Numbered from the stretch's first letter, positions 11,933 to 23,343 are shown. The stretch: 64,000 nt of DNA from Xiphydria camelus (GCA_963678675.1 OY783199.1:12700708-12764707), one strand, 5' to 3'. Notes: a model not told the origin generated them from the letters alone. Numbers and translations are program-made.

Positions 11933-13929
11933 GATATAACGATTCTAGTAAAAATATCAAAGCAATGGAACAGCTTCGACGATCCAACGCACTGTCTGGC
12001 TCTTCAAATATCCTCTTCGATGAAACGGCACATGTACCAATAAAGCAAGAAACACTCCTCACCAATCGTCGCAATAAATATAGGTTCATTTCGATGCTGT
12101 TACAAAAATTAACTACTGCGAAGATAGCTGCTAAGCAAGCTCTGGACGATGCTAACGTTCTGATAATAGAGCCAACACTTCAAATATCACATACAAATAC
12201 AGCTGTTGTCTCTACAGTTATTTGAAAATCGCCAAGATTTACAGCGTTCAGCGGAAGTGTTTCAGCAGGAGAATTGTTTTCCCGAAGTTATTGTTAATAA
12301 TGGAGTATATTTCTTATTGGCGATATATGGAGCTCCAATTAAAGAAGTTTCACTTGATAACTACCGATACTTGAACTTTGCCAAATCCACTAGGTTCAAT
12401 AAACCTGTAAAACTACCACCACGTCCCGCGACAATTGGAGCCGCCCGACAGCATCTATATCGGGTTTGTTATCAAGTACAAACTTGGTTGGGTAATGAAC
12501 TAAATCCTGTACAGTGGGGATGGGTCATGAAAGACAATGTTTTGGAGCCTGTCATGACGTTACTACCACCTGCGCCTGATGAACTCCTCCATATGGTCTT
12601 CTGCAATTGCACAATAGGTTGTTGGACGAACTGCGGTTGCAGAAAACTTGGTTTACTATGCTCTGTTGTTTGTGGACACTGCCATGGCCAATCCTGCCTC
12701 AATGCAATACCCAATTTGGCAGATACGTCTGAAGATATAAACCCGCAAGATTTTGAGTACGAAGGAATAAACATTTTTAAGGAACTTGATGATGACGATA
12801 CTGAAGCAAAAGCACAAGAGGAATCATTGCTTCTGGTAGAAGAGGATGAAGAAGAGGAGTGTTGATTTTCCACCGATTTTGACAAAGTCATGGATTAGGT
12901 CTATTGGGGAAATCATGTAAAAAAAACGCGTCTTGTATTCTATCTCGAAGGTGGTGGGGAAACGAATGCATGACTATTGCAGCACTATTTCATCATATTA
13001 ACTCTTTGTGTGGCGTATAACGTGGAAACCGTAGCTCCTACGTGGAAACTGTAAACAACCTTTTTAGTAGTGTTTTCTTGCCTACAACTTTTGTAACCTA
13101 AAAAATTATCGTCCAACTAATAGCAAGCGGGATAATAACGAGAAACCAATTTTTTTACCTTTGACCCCTGTATAACTTTTGAAGCGTACACGATATCGAT
13201 GGGGACTTTTTACACTTTATTTATAATGCTTCAATGAAGGTGTATGCAAAAATCTAGCTTGCTCCAATTTTTTGAGAAGTGAAAGTCTAAAGTTACTGGG
13301 CTACACAATCGTACAGATTCGTACAGCCCTGTCTCAATATATTCCCGTTTCGTATATACGAATACACGCACACTAGTATCGCAGGATCCGCATCGAAAAC
13401 GTGGCAACACCGCTTGAACTGTATACTGATAAGGTTGTTGTGTTTGGTTATGTGTTGCTACTGAATACCTCACGCGCTGTTGCCACATTCTCTCCGCTCA
13501 GTTTCCCCCCTCCTACGTGATTGATTACATTATATTTTTTTTACTGAATTACTAAACTTTACTGAATTTTTATGACTAAAGAATTTTTACTGAATTTAGT
13601 GTCATTACATTTTATTTTTTACTAAATAACTAAACGGTGGATCTTGCCTATTTTTTATATATTTTTGTATGAATATAGAACTATGTGCCTGAATTTTTTA
13701 AATAAATCGGTGGATGTTTTAGCTTCAAAATGTGAAAAATATTTCAAAGCATGCCCATTTATGTGAGGTTAAATGGGAGAAATGCACATCTTCAAAATTT
13801 AATATCTTTATTTTCCGATGGTAGTTCGTTTTTTCACTAACAAAAATGTTTTATTTTGTCGAGATCTACGCCTGAAAAAAATTTCAGAATTTCCGTAGAT
13901 GAATCGATATCGTGATAGTACTACCTTAA

Positions 13930-14598
13930 AGTAGTATGGTCATGAATCGATTTCCAAGATTTAAATATGAAATAATTATGTATGCAAGCTAATATCAATA
14001 GAAACCTCCTGGTACAATTTGGGGTAGATTGACCGTTTAGTATGTCTGATAAAAATTAATTACCGAGTAGAAAATAACCCAGTCTTATGGGCAAGACACA
14101 TTTCTTTGGGTTTGTATGTAAAATCCAAGATTAAAATATAAAAAATATACCAAAAAACGGGGGAAAAAAAACAAAAATGTACACCCATTGATGAAAATTA
14201 TTGACCGTTTGATACTTTAGTTATAACTAATTTCTGCTTCTCGGTGTTCGGAAAAGCGCGTCGAGTAGATGCGGCAACGTCGCGTCAGTGGAGTGGGTTC
14301 AAGTGTTCATTTCAGATCTCGTTTTCCCCACGATACACTCAAACGTTTGAGTGTATCGTGGTTTTCTCTACTGGCTCACGAGCCCATTGATAATATGCGT
14401 TGCCACACATAAAAAGACGCTAGTCAAAGGAGGCACATTATTTGAATAATAAGTGAAAAATAATCAAAATAATCGACTAATTCTTATGGTCATAAATTTT
14501 ATAATTCACAAAGAGAATTTTCAATTATAAATCATAGTTTTTTTGATGACTTTTTTTACGGACACTCAACGATCACTTTGGAGAGTGACCATACTACT
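13930..14598. mobile_element. TTAA-flanked MITE abutting its neighbour
   Basis: The ends AGTAGTATGGTCA and TGACCATACTACT are inverted and flanked by TTAA (13926-13929 and 14599-14602). The left TTAA is the same one that closes the element at 10016-13925. The ends of the two elements are alike (GGTAGTACTATC versus AGTAGTATGGTC), so they are probably related. Non-coding. Confidence 0.8.
14328..14361. other. Perfect 34-bp palindrome
   Basis: CCACGATACACTCAAAC is followed with no loop by its exact complement GTTTGAGTGTATCGTGG. It could form a cruciform or be a nested mini-insertion inside the TTAA MITE. Confidence 0.9.
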
Positions 14599-14602
14599 TT
14601 AA

Positions 14603-15368
14603 ATGATAGAACCTTTTACGTGGGATACTTTATGCAACGCAGGGTGGCTACAGACCTGGAAAACCGTGAAATGTCGGAATTCGATCCGTTAAGGAAATGT
14701 CAGATAATGTTGGATTTTTACTAGATATTATAAATAAAGTGAAGTTAATTTCTCGAAATTTCACCGTTGATACATTTTACGGTCCAGTTTGTGCTACTGC
14801 GTCTGATATCTCCAGTAGTAGCGCATATTTGTCCCTTCAACTAGAATTAGGGTCTTTACCATCCATGTTACTTTTTAGTGTATAAACCTTTTTACAACCT
14901 CGTATTCTTGTGCTATGATTATCTATAGCTTTGTTGACTTGATTATACAAAACTCTTAATATGAACAAAAAATATCAAGAATAGGTACTTACAACTTTAT
15001 CCCAAATGGTCATTAAAAAAATGAGAAAAAAAACCTGCAAAAGCCAGGGAATAATCAGCCTAACCAAGTTTCTGTACCCACCCTACAACGAATACTGCAG
15101 GAAAATTCACTTCTCTGGCAAGCATCTAAATTTATCCAATCTAGTCGTTGAAGACGATAGAGGGATAGGTAAATTTAGATGACCAAATCAGTTGATCAGG
15201 GCATGAGGATGAATCTTCATTCTAATATCACCCTTTTCAGACTAATCCGAATGTCAGAAACTAACACCATAAAATCGACGTGCACTTTAATGAGTATACG
15301 CGGAAAACCGCGTTGATACTAGCTTTATAAAACAAACTTATCAACTTATCCCTTCTATCAAGTAACCC
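14603..15368. other. Unassigned, nothing recognised
   Basis: AT-rich sequence with only short open frames (longest 62 codons at 14697-14885, no known motif). Confidence 0.5.
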
Positions 15369-15372
15369 TTAA

Positions 15373-15513
15373 CCTTTTAAGTCCGGGGAAATTTCAGTTA
15401 AAATGGACTTTTTTTTAGACGTGAAATTTATAAATAAAATCAATAAATTTCCTATTTGGATGCCCCGACCTGACTTGCTGGTCGATTTATCGACCACCCC
15501 CGGACTCTAAAGG
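15373..15513. mobile_element. TTAA MITE, CCTTTTAAGTCCGGGG ends
   Basis: CCTTTTAAGTCCGGGG and CCCCGGACTCTAAAGG are inverted and flanked by TTAA (15369-15372 and 15514-15517). The interior holds the hairpin TGGTCGATTTATCGACCA. The ends resemble the MITE at 61589-61669. PiggyBac-like by target site only. Confidence 0.85.
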
Positions 15514-16883
15514 TTAATAGACGTACACTGAGAAAAAAGTTTAGTTGAAACAATTAAATATTTTTAGTTCGATGCAAATTATTTACTTGAATCAATTATA
15601 TGTTTGAATCAATTATTTCGGTCTTTACTAGGAAGAAATAATTGATTAATTCGAAAAATTGGTTTCATTGCATGATATTTTGTAAACCAAATGAAATATT
15701 ATGTAGTTAGTTGAAGTAAAAATTAATTGTTCTAATTATATGACTAATTGAAATAGTAAGAAACGATTTAATTGAAAACATGAAGTGTACTGAATGAAAT
15801 ATTCAATGAACTGACCGTTCTGATATCATTGAAGGAACTAAATATTTAATTAATTTTTAAAATGAAGATGACAACTATATGATGTGCTTGTTTCAATGGT
15901 TGTATTTTTGTAAAGAAGTTAACTATTTAATTACTACAAAACAGTGAAATAGTTGTTCCAATGATAGTTTAATCAATCAAATCAATCGAATCGAGTAAAT
16001 GCACATTTTCAACTATTTTTGTGGTCATTGTAATGAAACAATTACTTAAAACAATGCTTAAATTTCATTACATAAAATGATAATGTCATTAAAACCAATA
16101 TATGAAGACAGTCAATTATATCTCTATTTGAATGAACTATGTGGTTTATTTGAAGTCAAGTGTTAAATCGAACAACGTGATGTAATTGTTGCAATTATAA
16201 ATATCATAAAATTAAAAAATCTAATTACATTGAATCAATTAAAATTTATGTAAATTAATTACATCACTCACATAAGTGACGGCATTTTATTACTTCAAAA
16301 ATTTAACAAATAATTTTACATAACTACAGTTCTTTCAAGGTAATTAAATTTCTTCTAATTTTAAATAACAACAGGTTTTTGAAATAAAATTACAAGAATT
16401 ACAAGAGCTGTCTTTAAAGCAATTAAATAATGGTTTTCAGCAAGGAAACTATTCACTAATGGGAGCACGTATCCGACTCCTTCAAAAATACATGCACTAT
16501 ATTTAACAACGAGTAGTGTGCGTGTGTTAGTACATTCGTTTAAAATTGTACATAGTTACAGGAACTATTAATTCAGTCTTCTTCAACCAAGTTTCAAATG
16601 AATAAACCAAGATATCGATTTAGTTGCTTCAATTAAATATCCAATCGTTGCAACTAAATAAAAAATCGGTTTAGTTGCTTCTATTAAATATTCAATAGTC
16701 GTAACCACACGTTGCATTGACGCGACTAATAATAATTTGATTTCGGTAATGGAATACCGCTCAATAATATGTTAGTTACATTTATAAAGTAAAATTTGAT
16801 TCAATTAACGATTGCATTGAATGGAACAAATAAAACTGCAATACAACTATGTGCTTCGGTCAGACAATTTATGGGTCGTTTAA

Positions 16884-17471
16884 CCCTTCTTTACTCACGT
16901 GGGTTTTTGAAACATAAGAGCTCACCTGGGGTGTACCCTACACCCCAGTTAAAAATTAACATTTTATTAGTGAAAAATTGAAATTTTTTAATACTTTTTT
17001 TTATTTTAAAGCTTGAGATATTGCCTAATGATCTCAATATTTTTAAAAAATAAATTTCGTAATTTTCTAATTGAAAATAAAACTCGAAGTCTCGGTACAT
17101 AAGGTCTCGGTTTTCAGACGCTCAGATCTCCCTGCCGATTTTTATTTAAAAATAGTATAAATAATAGACTGAGGATAGTTATCATATTCTCGTTTTAGTA
17201 ACGAAGGGCAAATTAACAAATTGGAACAATTTTTATAGAAAAATATTAAATATTAAATTAATTACAGATTGTTAAAAATCACTTTTTAACACTTTGCAGC
17301 GTTCTGTCGGATAAACAAATCGATTTTGTCTTGCGCTTTTGGTGCCAAATTCTTTAATGAAATGTTCTCGAAAGGTACTGAAAGTGCCAACCTCGAAAAA
17401 AAAACTCTAGGCGTGGCATGCAAAAAAAGGAGGCTGGGGTATCGCCTACACCCCACGTGAGCAACGAAGGG
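16884..17471. mobile_element. TTAA element, CCCTTC...CACGTGGG ends
   Basis: CCCTTCTTTACTCACGTGGG and CCACGTGAGCAACGAAGGG are inverted, flanked by TTAA (16880-16883 and 17472-17475). A second inner repeat pairs GGGGTGTACCCTACACCCC with GGGGTATCGCCTACACCCC. Non-coding; piggyBac-like by target site. Confidence 0.85.
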
Positions 17472-17681
17472 TTAATAGAATTAAATATTCAATTGAAAGA
17501 AGCAGTTTGTGCTATATTCAAGCATGGATATATTTGACTTTATCAATCACCATAGCAGACAAAAGGAAGTGAATTATTTATATCAAATAACATTTGATAC
17601 ATTCAAATATTTATTTCCTTTAACAATCCATTTAATTACAACAAATAATCTCTCTATCCGAATAATCCTCGGTGTAGTTAA

Positions 17682-17724
17682 CCCTTTTGGTCACCGCGTC
17701 CATTTGGATGGACATGCTATCTTA
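17682..17724. mobile_element. Left end of a TTAACCCTTT MITE
   Basis: TTAA (17678-17681) is followed by CCCTTTTGGTCACC and then the hairpin GTCCATTTGGATGGAC. No matching right end is visible; the neighbouring MITE at 17725 may have inserted into it. Confidence 0.5.
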
Positions 17725-17944
17725 GGTATGCCTGGCGCATACATACAACGTTACATCGACTCAACTGTTTAGTCGAGTTGTGTGCTCGTCTCTCTCTCTC
17801 TCGAAAGGAGATCGATGTGGCTACTTTATTCTTTTATCGAGCAACTATCGAGTTGATAGTATGTGCACGTTCATGCATTCCCATAGACTTATGACACACA
17901 ACTAAATAGTTGTACAACTAAAAGTTGTATGTATGCGCCGGGCC
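17725..17944. mobile_element. Harbinger-like MITE with TTA duplication
   Basis: The ends GGTATGCCTGGCGCATACAT and ATGTATGCGCCGGGCC are inverted and flanked by TTA (17722-17724 and 17945-17947). TWA target duplications with GG(S)CC-type ends suit PIF/Harbinger MITEs. Inside are GTCGAGTTGTGTG and other CAACT/AGTTG words. Non-coding. Confidence 0.7.
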
Positions 17945-18479
17945 TTAATGGGACAAGTCATAAATCATAAACCAATCAAATGACTAATCAAAAAAGTTTC
18001 TAAATAAAACATGTTCAGATATGTATTTTCAAGTAGTATACTACATTTCAGATTTTTCCCCCTTTTTAAAGAAATCTATGACTGAAAGGGGTTATTCAAA
18101 AATGCATTTTCTTATTTAAAAAATCCTATAATCAGTTTAATGCTAATTCTTCATTGTTTCAAATAAAATTTGGTAGTTGTAATTACATGCATCCTCATTA
18201 AAACACTTACATCATTTTATTGTTGTGAATAAATAATTACTTGCGACCCCGCAAATAATTTATGTGGTGAATTCAATTAAATATTCATTGCTTTAATTAA
18301 ATGTTTTTCTCAGTGTACCGCTAAAATTCACCCTTTGGAATTTGCAGGATAGGAATAATTAAAATCGTAATTCGGAAAATGTTAGAAAAATTATTTCGTA
18401 CAATTCTTATTCGTGCAAATTGCGATCGTTTTATTTAGTCACATGTGAATGTGATATTAAAAATAAAATAGTTATACTT

Positions 18480-19836
18480 ACTCACAAGGGGACCCCGGCA
18501 GGTTGAGCCAAATCGACTTTGGCTTGAGAATTTTTTTGATGAAAGTATATAGAAAAATATTAGACACGTGTTTCGCCTTTTTCTCTAGTGGGCCTTTGTT
18601 TCGAAGAAAAAGATTTTTTTAACCTCTTCACAGGGATTATTTTTTTGTTACGAGAAAACGATGACTTAATGTTTTTTTTCTTTTGCGATTTATTCATTTT
18701 ACATTAAGGGGGGGAGGGTAGGGTCTAACGCATGGAAAATAACTCTATTTTTACGAATTTTTCTTAGAGCTATTGTTGAAGTAGATATATTCTAATGTTT
18801 CGCATGTTACAAAGCATCATTCGAACAACATTTTCTAATTTTTTTGTAGAAAAATATTGATAAATAAGCCGGTGACGAAGCATTTTCGAGGACGCCTTTT
18901 AGAAAAGATGATTTGCGGTGGACACTATATTTCAGCGTAGAATTATCTCAAATCAAAAAATCAAAGCAATTTAGTTAAAACAGATGTTTTTCTAGACCCC
19001 TACGTCTTTCTTTTATGTTCTTTTTCCATTTTTAAATGTTTGGTGGTTGTTTGAAGTAAAAATTGCGATTTTTCACGAAAAAATCCATCACTTTGTTGCT
19101 GTAAAATCCTCTTAATGTAACAAAAAAAGAAAAAGAAAAACTTAGGGGTCTGGTATTTTATATGTAGAAAGTGTGTACAAAAGTTGAAAAGAATCGGTGC
19201 AGTTTTTAAATGACGATGTCTCCACGGACTTTTAAAACTTGGTTTCGAGAAACAAGCGTTTATAGCGCCGAGTTCTTGCCACTCCGCAGTATTAGAGGAG
19301 CGGAGACTTAAAGGTCCATGACTGAGAGTTTTGCTCTGATTGACTTGAAATTTGGACACAACATTCTTTAAATGTTTTACTATAAGAAAAGGCAATTTTA
19401 AAAAATTGATTTGTAGACCCTCCCCCCCCCCCCTTAATGGGAATTTTTGCTTCTCTGATTGGGGGATTCTGTAGTGAGTAAGTTTTTGTCGGGTTTTTGT
19501 TCTATTTATTATTGACGGTGGCTATAATTGTGGAAAACTAAACGTCCACATCTCGATGTCGTGAGTTCAATTCTTGTTGGCGGTGTTTTTTCTTTATTAA
19601 CTCTTTTTTATTTGATTACAACCCCTTCTTATTATAGCATTGGTGACATGACGTACGCCGATCCCGGAAAAACTTGGAACGCGCGCGCGACATGATTTAA
19701 AAACATTTTTTTCTTCGAAACAAAGACCCACTAGAGAAAAAGCCGAAACACGTGTCTCATATTTTTCGATATACTTTCACCAAAAAAATTCTCAAGCCAA
19801 AATCGATTTGACACCTATCGGGGTCCCCTTGTGAGT
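18480..19836. mobile_element. TIR element, ACTCACAAGGGGACCCC ends
   Basis: The outer ~140 bp at each side are inverted: ACTCACAAGGGGACCCC at 18480 and GGGGTCCCCTTGTGAGT ending at 19836, with long matches around CGAAACAAAG and TTCTCAAGCC. A second inverted pair lies inside (GGGGGAGGGTAGGGTCTA near 18712 and TAGACCCTCCCCCCCCC near 19414). The interior has no protein I recognise; a 131-codon minus frame at 19000-19395 shows no known motif. A target duplication is not evident. Confidence 0.8.
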
Positions 19837-19869
19837 CATCACATTTCTCGCAGTTTTCGAGATATTTGC

Positions 19870-20345
19870 ATAAGTTCATTATTTAAACAAATTACCGACC
19901 CGCATTGTTTGGTAATACCACCACGGTTTCACCTACGTATCACCTTAAGGTTTCCTCCGTTTCGTCATATCTCACTGTTTCCGAGATTATTTTAATTACT
20001 CATTTTTTAAATAAATTTTCGATTAGCACTCGCACTGTTCGGTAGTACAATCGCTGCTGAAAATTCGATCTCCTACCTATCGTCCTAAAGTTTTTTCTGT
20101 TTCGCCGTATCTCTCAACCTTTCTGAGATATTTGCTAAAGTTTAAACAATTCCCAACTCGCTCTGTTTAATAATACCATCATGGCTGAAGTTCGATCCCT
20201 TTAAAACTTTTTAATTTTCTCCGTTTTGTTGTATCCCTTACCGTTTCCGAAATGTTCGCAAAAGTTTTTAGCCTGAACAAATCATTAAATAATTTATCGA
20301 CTCGCTCTGGGCGGTAATAGGTACTATCACGACTTAAAATGTAAC
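19870..20345. repeat. Degenerate tandem repeat, period about 125-145 bp
   Basis: About four units share GACTCGCTCTGTT(T/C)GGTAAT, ATCACGGCTGAAATTCGATC and CGTATCTCTCACCGTTTC-like blocks, each ending in GAGATATTTGC and AAACAAATT. The spacing varies and units are diverged, so this is an old local satellite. No coding role is apparent. Confidence 0.7.
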
Positions 20346-20399
20346 CTCCTGGTTAAGGACTAAAAGCGTAGTGCCTATTTATTATGCTTTTTATATACA

Positions 20400-20560
20400 T
20401 GACTTAGTTGGAAAAATTCCTTAACTCACTAGGAATATTTTTGAATGCGTCTGGCAATTTTCCCTACGAATGTAATTGGGAAAATCCTCTAATCCGCTAG
20501 CAATTTTTCCGAAAGCGTCTGGCAATTTTCCCTATGTAATGGTTGGAAAAATGCCCGATT
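20400..20560. repeat. Two-unit direct repeat, about 75 bp
   Basis: GCGTCTGGCAATTTTCCCTA occurs twice, about 75 bp apart, each time preceded by a GGAAAA...CTAGNAATTTTT block. It leads into the GGAAATTTTCC-rich minisatellite further right. Confidence 0.75.
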
Positions 20561-20639
20561 TTTCAGGTTAATAAGCTTCCCGACTATTTTCGGGAAAATT
20601 CCTGAAAAAAACGTCTACAGTGTAGGTGTATCTCTTCGT

Positions 20640-22345
20640 AGTTTCTCTCGTCCAGGTACAGTGCACCATAGCTTTCAAAGTCGAAGTACAGCGCACCATA
20701 CGTCGCGGTACACCTGGACGCGAAAAATGTTCCGAAAAAAAGTATCCTGCACGCGAAAAACTACAAAGCTATCCATCTAAAGTCGGAAACCTACGGTCCA
20801 AAAAAGAAAAAAATGTTCATAAAAGACGACGAGTACAATAGGTACAGTGGATCTCTTCCGTAGTTCCTCCGGGACTTTTTCCGCGACATTTACCAGGGCT
20901 TTTTCCGAGAAATTCTCCGGGATGTTTCCTGGGGCATTCTCCACAACGTTTCCCGGGATTTTTTCTAAGATACTCTCCGAGATGTTTTCCGGGACTTTCA
21001 CCGGGACTTTTTCTGGAATATTCTATGAGACGTCTTTCGGGGCTTTTTTCGGTATATTCTCCTAGATGTTATTATATTCTCCGGGATGTTTTCCGCAACT
21101 ATTTCTGGGGTATATTCCGGTGCTTTTTTCGGGATATTCTTGAGGACGTTTTCCATGACTAACAATAAGTATACCGTGCCGTAGTTTTCAAAATCCAGGT
21201 ATAGCGCACCATATATTTTGAGCTTCAGGTGAATTTCTTTAGTTTCCCACATGCAGATATACTGCACCGTAGTTTTCAAAGCCGATTTAGAGAGTTCCTT
21301 ATATTTTCGGCTCCACATCAGAGAAAAATCTGGTTGGAAGAACCATAATTTAGCTAAAAATCGTGGTCGACTTTGGCACCAATCATAATTCCATAGTTAT
21401 TCTGACCTGTGAGATTCTGGTTATAGTAACAAGAGGTCAGGATTCCTGCAACTAGGTCAACTTGCAGCATGGTCAATAAATGTCCCCAACTTCTTTTTAT
21501 ATAGTTAATACTACTATGCAGTAAAATCATTGATCTACTTTTGTGATTAATTCAACCATGGTGCATGGCTATCATAAACTACAATCTCGTTGTTACTATA
21601 ACCGTGCAATAAAAGTTAGTTCGACTACATTCATGATCCGTTTAATCATAAATATGATGCTAGCAACCAGGGAAAGTCAACCCTGTGATTATGGTTAAAT
21701 TTTACTACCCACTTTTCTATCAGTCTAGGTATATCCCTTCCATGTATACCATATCATGATTTAAGACGTTTAAATAAAGCGCAATTTAGGTATCGTCGTC
21801 CAGATATATTCTTCCATAATTTTCTGTACTCTGCGGTGCAGTATACCTGGAGCCCGAGATGTACGCTGTGCTGTAACTCGCTTTTAAAAACTACGGTACA
21901 GTATACCTAGACGTGAGAAACTACAAAGAGATACGTATGAAACTTAAGACCTACGATGCGTTATGTGTATCTCGACTTTGAAGACTATGGCGTGGCGTGG
22001 CGTGGCGTGGCGTGGCGTGGCGTGGCGTGGCGTGGTATGCATGGACGCGGGGGACAACGATGCGATGCACATGGTGCGCTGTACTTAGATTTTGAAAACT
22101 ACGGTGCAGACGCGGGGAATTATGAAGAGATCAACCTGAAGCTTGAATCCTACAATGCGCTATACCTGGATTTTTCATATTACAGCGCGGTACACCTGGA
22201 CGCGGAGAACATCCTGGAGAACATTTTGGAAGAGATCCCGGAAATTTTCGGAAATATCCCAAAAAAAAGTATTGGAAACATCCCGGAAAATTTCCCAGAA
22301 ACAATCCCGAAGAAACTAGGAAAATATCCACGTGGAAGTTGGTTC
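20640..22345. repeat. Composite minisatellite arranged as an inverted repeat
   Basis: Two kinds of short unit alternate: one around GAAAACTACGGTGCAGTATA with CCTGGA, and a 15-bp unit around CCGGGA(T/A)NTTTTCC. They run in one orientation at 20640-21290 and the other at 21840-22345. When read as protein the units give GALYLDFENYGA and GNIPEN-type repeats, so several open frames cross it, but there is no conserved start, splice or domain and I treat it as non-coding. Positions 21991-22035 are nine perfect CGTGG units. Confidence 0.7.
21312..21722. mobile_element. Possible CACTGAG-type element in the minisatellite spacer
   Basis: It starts ATCAGAGAAAAATCTGGTT and ends TTTTCTATCAGT, a weak version of the CACTGAGAAAAA ends. 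The interior repeats ATGGTTA/TAACCAT-like words (AACCATAATT, GGTTATAGTAAC, AACCATGGTGC). Confidence 0.35.
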
Positions 22346-22791
22346 GAAAGATATTTGTTCGAACGTGCGATTTTCCTATTGAAGGTCCAACAGCACAATA
22401 GTATCGACTATGCCTTTTTCGCATTAGTTCTCTTTCTGGCATTTACTGTTTCTCTCATACGTAGCGAGTTGATACGTGCCCTATACATAGTATACCGGCC
22501 ACATCAGTGGCAAGGCCATTCGGGCAGTGCTTGACGACGTCGGTCTACACAAACTAACATACATTATCTCGGCCGTTTCCGCGAGCTCTTGGCGCGCGAT
22601 GGCGCATCCCGACGGTGGCCTTCGCACGATTGCCGCGTCGAGTGCCTAGAAAAGTCAAGTTCAAGGTCGACCAGATGCTCTCCCACCCTTACCATACGAT
22701 ACACCGTCTCGCTCTTCTCTAGACAGTCGCGCGCGGGGAGCCCTCCACCCTCAAAAGGGGGTGAAATTGCTTACGCAATCCGTTGGCCGTT
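22346..22791. other. GC-richer unassigned stretch
   Basis: Noticeably richer in GC than its neighbours, with no repeat partner in the window and only short frames. It could be old unique sequence. Confidence 0.4.
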
Positions 22792-22919
22792 AAGCTACAG
22801 ATACACATGCTAGTTTCGAGCACGAAAGCATGCTACTTTCGAGCAAGTACTCCTAGTAGATGTGTATCCATAGCCTTGCAAGTATCGAGCATGCTTGGAA
22901 GTAGCATGCTCACAAATGG

Positions 22920-23343
22920 AAACAATTTATTTGAGATGAAAAGGAATTTATTCTCATTGAATGAAACTCTATTTGAATTAGATAAATGTTTTACTAGGTT
23001 CGTACTCGATTAAAAAGATATGCAAAACATTAGTTTAATGTAAATAGACTTTTATTCGATGTAAATAAATATCTGTTTATCTCAAATAAATTTTTCTCTT
23101 ATATATATATATATAGGTTCGTATTTAACTAGACCTCTTCCCTCAGAGTACTTGATTATGGCGAAAGAAATGTTTCTTTGGGCCAAATAAATATTCATTA
23201 GCTATTACTCTATTTTTATTTGAATGGAAGAGACATTGTAATAATTAATATATATTTACTTGGCCCAACAAAATATTTTTTCCGCCGTAATCAAGTATAC
23301 ATTTATTAACTGCAAATAAACTCTTTTTTCAGTATACGAATTA
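22920..23343. mobile_element. Possible CACTGAG-type element, AAATAAAT words
   Basis: The right end reads AAACTCTTTTTTCAGTATA, the complement of TATACTGAAAAAAG. The interior is rich in ATTTATTTGA and AAATAAAT words. The left end is not clear. It hosts the MITE at 23148-23299. Confidence 0.4.
23148..23299. mobile_element. 152-bp MITE with GTACTTGATTATGGCG ends
   Basis: GTACTTGATTATGGCGAAAG and TTTTTTCCGCCGTAATCAAG are inverted, with inner TTTGGGCCAAATAAAT and ATTTACTTGGCCCAA also paired. Non-coding. Confidence 0.7.

Larger units (their letters stand above)
11142..12865 (+). pseudogene. Transposon ORF with CXC-like Cys block
   Basis: The first part (11142-11320, then 11937-12225 after an insertion) encodes IDDGFLLHRVIWDRDDAFHC, YYGSNTIVVFDGY, SGSSNILFDETAHVPIKQE and DDANVLIIEP. 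The second part (12206-12865) encodes VYFLLAIYGAPIKEV, NELNPVQWGWVMKDN, then the Cys-rich FCNCTIGCWTNCGCRKLGLL and CSVVCGHCHGQSCLN, and an acidic tail. I recall this arrangement from a repetitive protein family common in arthropod genomes; the first part suggests a PIN/FEN1-like nuclease fold and the second a CXC (tesmin-like) zinc-binding domain. Both domain calls are inference. The segment normally between them is missing and the halves are in different frames, so this copy is dead. No other transposase is visible. Confidence 0.7.
10211..13303 (+). mobile_element. Long-TIR transposon with broken ORF
   Basis: Arms of about 335 bp (10211-10548 and 12967-13303) are inverted, with outer ends TAGCCCAGTAACTT and AAGTTACTGGGCTA. 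The flanks are CACA on both sides (10207-10210 and 13304-13307), a possible 4-bp duplication, though TA is also possible. The interior carries the pseudogene at 11142-12865. A stretch at 10750-10925 also occurs at 52008-52150, so it is a dispersed repeat. Confidence 0.75.
10016..13925. mobile_element. TTAA-flanked element hosting a long-TIR transposon
   Basis: The ends GGTAGTACTATC and GATAGTACTACC are perfect 12-bp inverted repeats, each directly next to TTAA (10012-10015 and 13926-13929). Outside the nested element at 10211-13303 only about 820 bp of non-coding DNA remains, so the outer element is probably a non-autonomous TTAA type (piggyBac or Kolobok are the TTAA groups known in insects; the choice is not resolved). 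Confidence 0.75.
15526..18315. mobile_element. CACTGAGAAAAA-ended element built of AATTAAAT-like words
   Basis: CACTGAGAAAAAA at 15526 and TTTTTCTCAGTG ending at 18315 are inverted and flanked by TA (15524-15525 and 18316-18317). The interior is mostly a loose mixture of short words such as AATTAAAT, CAATTAAA and TTGAATCAATT on both strands, with no ORF. Later insertions at 16884-17471 and around 17682-17944 account for about 0.9 kb. No transposase is visible, and it does not match a superfamily I can name. Confidence 0.75.

Noticed and set aside
19000..19395. 131-codon minus frame as the transposase of its element
   Set aside because: No catalytic or DNA-binding motif seen; the composition matches the AT-rich non-coding surroundings.
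20777..21318. Minus frames with VPENISESILEKIPGN-type repeats as a protein gene
   Set aside because: They follow the 15-bp minisatellite and have mirror images on the other arm; no evidence of selection visible by eye.
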